Assembly: GCA_049322695.1 (NCBI GenBank)
Contig: JBMORW010000013.1
Coordinates: forward strand, 43,060 to 107,059
From: CALGKJ01 sp049322695
Lineage (GTDB): Bacteria; Bacillota; Clostridia; Lutisporales; Lutisporaceae
Direction: 5' to 3'
DNA length: 64,000 bases
A program made the position numbers and the translations under genes. The notes beneath the pieces are model-generated. The model made no database searches. It was not told where the DNA came from and was given only the letters and a program-made list of their open reading frames with translations. Every line of letters begins with the position of its first letter. Position 1 is the first letter of the stretch. Positions 60,460 to 64,000 of the stretch are shown here, piece by piece.

Positions 60460-62235
60460 CTAATTCTTATTTATTATGTAGTTTGACAGTCTGCCGATTA
60501 AAACATTATCTGCCTCGGCTTTGATGTGTATACCTGTCTCTTCATAGCTTTCCTTTATTACCGTAGCTTTACTGTGAATCAAGGATGTAATGCTTCCTTC
60601 TGCATAAGGCACCACGAAATCAACCACCCTGCTTTTCATAGCGGCATGCTTACCTATGAGACTCATTAAGCTATCCAGACCAAGCTTTTCCTTGGCAGAA
60701 ATATATGTTACAGAACTAAACTCATCTGCCATACCTATTTTATCAGTATACTCATAAGCCTTATCTGCTTTGTTGAAGGCGGTAATCATTGGTTTTTCTG
60801 CTGCACCTAGTTCTTCAAGCACTTCCAGCACTACTCTTATCTGAGATTCACATTCAGGGTTGCTAATATCAACTACATGTATAAGCAAATCTGCAAAGAG
60901 CACCTCCTCAAGAGTTGATTTGAAGGCTTCAACTAGATCATGAGGAAGCTTTCTGATAAAACCAACAGTGTCAGTAATAAGAACTTCTTTTCCGTTTTCA
61001 AGAGTTACACGTCTGGTTGTTGGATCCAAGGTGGCAAAAAGCTGATCCTTGGCATAAATATCTGCATCTGCCAGACTATTTAGCAGGGTTGATTTGCCTG
61101 CATTGGTATAACCCACAAGACAAATCTGAAAAATATTGCCTGTCTCTCTATTATCCCGCTGAAGCTGTCTGTGCTTGTTTACATCCTTAAGCTCATTCTG
61201 CAGATCTATTATTCTATCTTTTAGCCTTCGCCTGTCTACCTCAAGCTTCTTTTCTCCGGGACCTCTGGTGCCTATACCTGCACCAGTTCTGGACATTTGT
61301 GCTCCCAGACCGATTAATCTTGGCATCATATATTTCAGCTGAGCCAGTTCGACCTGCAGCTTACCTTCCTTTGATTTTGCCCTTTGAGCAAAAATATCCA
61401 ATATAAGCTGAGTTCTGTCAATTACCTTTACTCCTAACACTTCTTCCAGATTTCTTACCTGCGCTCCGGATAATTCTTCGTCAAATATGACCAGATTGGC
61501 ATCCAATGATTGTACCAGCAGAGAAAGCTCTTTAAGCTTGCCTTTACCTATGAAATATGATGTATCCTTTTTATCTCTGTTCTGCACTATTCTTCCAAGC
61601 TCTAACCCGCCTGCTGTCTTCAGAAGCTCTCTAAGCTCTTCCAATGCATCTTCGCTCTCTATACCTACCAGAATGGCTCTTTCCACTTCTTCAACATTTT
61701 GCTTACTCTGATTCCTAAGCTTCTTTAGGCTTGCTTCTATCTCTTCTATTAAGTTCATCGAGTTAATTTTCATCAGCCTTTCCTCTGAGTACGGTCCCAT
61801 AACGGCAGGCATAACTTCTCCGCTATCATTGATACCTAAAAAAGAAATATACGCATTAGTCATATAGCTATCCTGTACACCAATAGCAGCCATAATGTCA
61901 AATCTAAGCTTCTTCAATGCAGATAAGTCCACATCAGAGAGCATTGCATTTCCTCTAGGATGTGTGTGTATGCATCTTATTCCGCTTAAGCTCTCCTCAG
62001 ATCTTCTTTTATCATAGTGCTTTAAACCGACAGAATTCTCATCTCCTATACTTACGTCTATGATTTCCCCTTTTCTATCTATATATATTGCAATTTCCCT
62101 TCCTGTTTTCTCTGTAACATCACAAATAATATCTATTATCTCCTGTGAAATTATTTTGTCCTTTTCAATAAATTGATTTTTCAAATCCTCCAACTGCTTT
62201 AAGATTGTTTTTTTGATTCCCTTAATGTTCTCCAT
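60460..62235 (-). CDS. hflX: GTPase HflX with JAMM-like N-terminal motif
   Basis: A 591-aa HflX. The GTPase part (about 370-540) has VGYTNAGKSTLLN, DTVGFIRKLP and NKAD. The HflX domain before it has GIGTRGPGEKKLEVDRRR. HflX splits stalled 70S ribosomes. The first 180 residues form an extra domain containing HTHPRGNAMLSDVD (near residue 90), which has the same spacing as the JAMM/JAB metalloprotease motif HxHP-x6-S-x2-D. The start ATG (62233-62235) follows GGGAGTTGATAGT. Confidence 0.93.
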   Translation of the reverse strand: MENIKGIKKTILKQLEDLKNQFIEKDKIISQEIIDIICDVTEKTGREIAIYIDRKGEIIDVSIGDENSVGLKHYDKRRSEESLSGIRCIHTHPRGNAMLSDVDLSALKKLRFDIMAAIGVQDSYMTNAYISFLGINDSGEVMPAVMGPYSEERLMKINSMNLIEEIEASLKKLRNQSKQNVEEVERAILVGIESEDALEELRELLKTAGGLELGRIVQNRDKKDTSYFIGKGKLKELSLLVQSLDANLVIFDEELSGAQVRNLEEVLGVKVIDRTQLILDIFAQRAKSKEGKLQVELAQLKYMMPRLIGLGAQMSRTGAGIGTRGPGEKKLEVDRRRLKDRIIDLQNELKDVNKHRQLQRDNRETGNIFQICLVGYTNAGKSTLLNSLADADIYAKDQLFATLDPTTRRVTLENGKEVLITDTVGFIRKLPHDLVEAFKSTLEEVLFADLLIHVVDISNPECESQIRVVLEVLEELGAAEKPMITAFNKADKAYEYTDKIGMADEFSSVTYISAKEKLGLDSLMSLIGKHAAMKSRVVDFVVPYAEGSITSLIHSKATVIKESYEETGIHIKAEADNVLIGRLSNYIINKN

Positions 62236-62423
62236 ACTATCAACTCCCAAAATAACTACTTTTGTATTGCATTTTGATATATCAAATATATACCAAATCT
62301 CAATGCATGTCTACGATTTCTTACTCTCTGTCTGCATGTTAGTATAGTGTCCAATTAGAGATACATTAAACAAGTTATTTGTTTTGCATGGGAAGTATAA
62401 TTATATTTCTCTGTGCAAAAATA

Positions 62424-62452
62424 AAAACAGCCAATTTTTTATTAGCTGTTTT
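62424..62452 (-). terminator. terminator of the LysM-GH18 gene
   Basis: AAAACAGC and GCTGTTTT form a stem around 13 bases, followed by TATTTTTGC on the minus strand, eight bases after the stop codon. Confidence 0.75.
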
Positions 62453-62459
62453 CTGATAC

Positions 62460-63737
62460 TTACAATACTTTACGTACATTATACAATGCTTGAAGCACCA
62501 GCCAGTTTTGCGGGAAGTACTTATTTATGGTCCAGTAGCTTACACCACCCAGCCTGTAATAATTAGCCAAACGCAGCTTTGCATTTATGCTTCTGGCATC
62601 CTCAAACCAAACCTCATGCTGCTTTCTATTGTCATCGTAATAGGTAAAAAACGGTGACTGTGCTTTTACATCATATTGTATTGCTGCATACTCATTCCTT
62701 GCAAGATCTACTGCAGCTACATTTGACAGGGATTTTGCAGCTGTGCCCTTTACATATGGCAGTGTCCAGTCATAGCCATAATTAGGAATGCCCATGAGTA
62801 TCTTTTGTCTTGGTATTACCGTTACTGCATAATCCAAGACTCTTCTGACTTCATTAATCGGCGCTACTGCCAAAGGAGGTCCGTAAGTATAACCCCATTC
62901 GTAAGTCATAATTATTACATGATCTACAACCTGGCCATGAACAGGATAATAATGTGCTTCATATAGAAGTCCCTGCTGTGCAGCAGAAGTTTTTGGCGCA
63001 ACTGCAGTAGCCAGCATGTAGCCTTGTGCGGTCAGCCTCGCGTCTATTTTACGCAGGAATGCATTGTATTTTTCTCTATCCTCGGGATAAATAAATTCGA
63101 AATCAATATCTAAACCAAAATAGTTTTTATTCCGCAATGTTTGCAATACATTTGCTATAAGACGTTCCTGTACATCATTATTGCTTAGTATGCTCCTCGC
63201 CAGATCACTGCTGAAGCCGCCTTCCTCAAGATTAGTAATAACCATTACTGGTGCTACATTTGCTTGCCTAGCGGCTTGTATAAGGGGAGTATCATTTATG
63301 GATTTAAGCGTTCCGTCAGCCCTTACTTCATAACTAAAAATACTTAAATATGTTAAGTATGGAAGTGTTTTCCTTAATACCTCCATGTCAATATTAGGGA
63401 AGGCATATCCGTTTACTTCTATTGTACCCAACTTTGTAGTTGCAGGCGGTATAGTTATGATTTGACCAGGTTTTATAGAAGCAGGATTAGTTATGGTTGG
63501 ATTAGCTGCAAGTATTGCACTTATGGGAACTCTATAGTCCCTGGATATGGAATAAAGGGATTCTCCCCGTACTACCCTGTGAGTCCTTGTTCCTTCTAAT
63601 ATAACCAACGTCTGCCCTATTACAAGCTGATTTGGATTAGTTAGTTCATTGTCGGATATTATTTTTGCAGGTGGTACTCTATAAAGGCGTCCTATAGAGT
63701 ATACACTTTCACCTGATCTTACAACATGAATAACCAC
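62460..63737 (-). CDS. LysM and GH18 cell-wall hydrolase (YaaH/SleL type)
   Basis: A 425-aa protein. Two LysM domains (about 2-47 and 50-97; HVVRSGESVYSIGRLYRVP and HRVVRGESLYSISRDYRVP) bind peptidoglycan. A GH18 barrel follows, with the catalytic motif FGLDIDFEF (glutamate near residue 216) and the family-typical VDHVIIMTYEWG. YaaH/SleL enzymes are N-acetylglucosaminidases that act on spore cortex during germination. There is no signal peptide, as is usual for spore-loaded copies. The start is a GTG (63735-63737) after GGAGAGAGAAAT. Confidence 0.9.
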   Translation of the reverse strand: MVIHVVRSGESVYSIGRLYRVPPAKIISDNELTNPNQLVIGQTLVILEGTRTHRVVRGESLYSISRDYRVPISAILAANPTITNPASIKPGQIITIPPATTKLGTIEVNGYAFPNIDMEVLRKTLPYLTYLSIFSYEVRADGTLKSINDTPLIQAARQANVAPVMVITNLEEGGFSSDLARSILSNNDVQERLIANVLQTLRNKNYFGLDIDFEFIYPEDREKYNAFLRKIDARLTAQGYMLATAVAPKTSAAQQGLLYEAHYYPVHGQVVDHVIIMTYEWGYTYGPPLAVAPINEVRRVLDYAVTVIPRQKILMGIPNYGYDWTLPYVKGTAAKSLSNVAAVDLARNEYAAIQYDVKAQSPFFTYYDDNRKQHEVWFEDARSINAKLRLANYYRLGGVSYWTINKYFPQNWLVLQALYNVRKVL

Positions 63738-63863
63738 ATTTCTCTCTCCTTTCATTAGGCTTGACAGAATAACCTAATTCAGTATATTCCGCAAACCTTT
63801 AAAAGGATACAAAATTTTGACCCCCAATACTAACATCTTACAGCCTAGCTTATAAAATTTTTG

Positions 63864-63980
63864 TTGAGCTTGTGCTCAATACCTGGCAACAACGTCGCAA
63901 CCTGAAGGTTGCTAGGGTAGTTTTACCTTGGCTTACAGCCAAGCTTTAGAACAGCAAAACTTATTCACTGCTAAATAGCA
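63864..63980. other. run of five short hairpins, candidate structured RNA or element end
   Basis: Five perfect small hairpins follow each other: TTGAGC/GCTCAA (63864-63879), GCAACC-TGAA-GGTTGC (63897-63912), GGTA/TACC (63916-63927), CTTGGCT/AGCCAAG (63927-63943) and TGCTA/TAGCA (63969-63980). A longer alternative pairing, CCTGGCAAC with GTTGCTAGG, spans the second. I cannot match it to a known riboswitch. The window ends too soon to see what follows. Confidence 0.4.
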
Positions 63981-64000
63981 AAAAACGTCCACTGCTTAGC

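Overview
The window is low-GC DNA from a Clostridia-type, spore-forming, anaerobic Firmicute. The signs are GGAGG ribosome-binding sites, a T-box leader on hisS-aspS, SpoIID, a BofC-like protein, a SCIFF peptide, an oxygen-independent HemZ and many chemotaxis and two-component proteins. The gene order from hisS-aspS through hemZ, relA, apt, recJ, secDF, yajC, tgt, queA, spoIID, queH, ruvBAC to the BofC-like gene is a familiar clostridial housekeeping block. Almost every gene is on the minus strand. Species cannot be named from the sequence alone.

Left part (1-12.9 kb): two sigma-54 regulatory units. The first is the start of an ornithine-fermentation operon (ord, 2,4-diaminopentanoate dehydrogenase, running off the left edge). 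It has a -24/-12 promoter at 739-755 and three copies of a TGCAAA-N4-TTTGCA palindrome upstream; a sigma-54 activator is encoded nearby (1912-3315). The second is a complete 3-hydroxybutyrate/acetoacetate degradation operon: membrane protein, GntP-type permease, fused CoA-transferase, short-chain dehydrogenase and thiolase. It has its own -24/-12 promoter (10964-10980), dyad sites (ACAC-N4-GTGT) inside and next to a 54-bp perfect inverted repeat, and a second activator gene directly upstream (11173-12885). A Cache-domain chemoreceptor and a remnant of an EAL-domain gene lie between the units.

Middle (12.9-39.7 kb): a redox group (trxA, RseC-like protein, CstR-like repressor with its own operator), tcdA, then translation, stringent response, purine salvage, DNA repair, Sec export, queuosine and Holliday-junction genes. 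Small genes here include the SCIFF ranthipeptide precursor (GTG start at 29933), whose usual radical-SAM maturase is not adjacent, a 58-aa HTH-like protein (20452-20628) and a 59-aa cysteine-rich protein (39173-39352).

Right part (39.7-64 kb): a soluble Rossmann-fold/chemoreceptor-tip fusion; a sugar uptake and sensing cluster (membrane-anchored binding protein, LytS/YesM-type kinase, YesN-type regulator, second anchored binding protein, then the ChvE-like lipoprotein, MmsA-like ATPase and MmsB-like permease) whose intergenic gaps carry hairpins; a 1450-aa secreted protein joining a phosphodiester glycosidase to a purple-acid-phosphatase-like domain; then cupin, yebC, nadE, a split TauE/SafE exporter with a small coupled gene, a CoA-binding protein, an EamA transporter, HflX with a JAMM-like N-terminal motif, and a LysM-GH18 spore-cortex-type hydrolase. 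The last 140 bases hold a run of short hairpins that I could not assign.

Many start codons below were moved inward from the longest open frame because a strong Shine-Dalgarno sequence points to an internal ATG, GTG or TTG.
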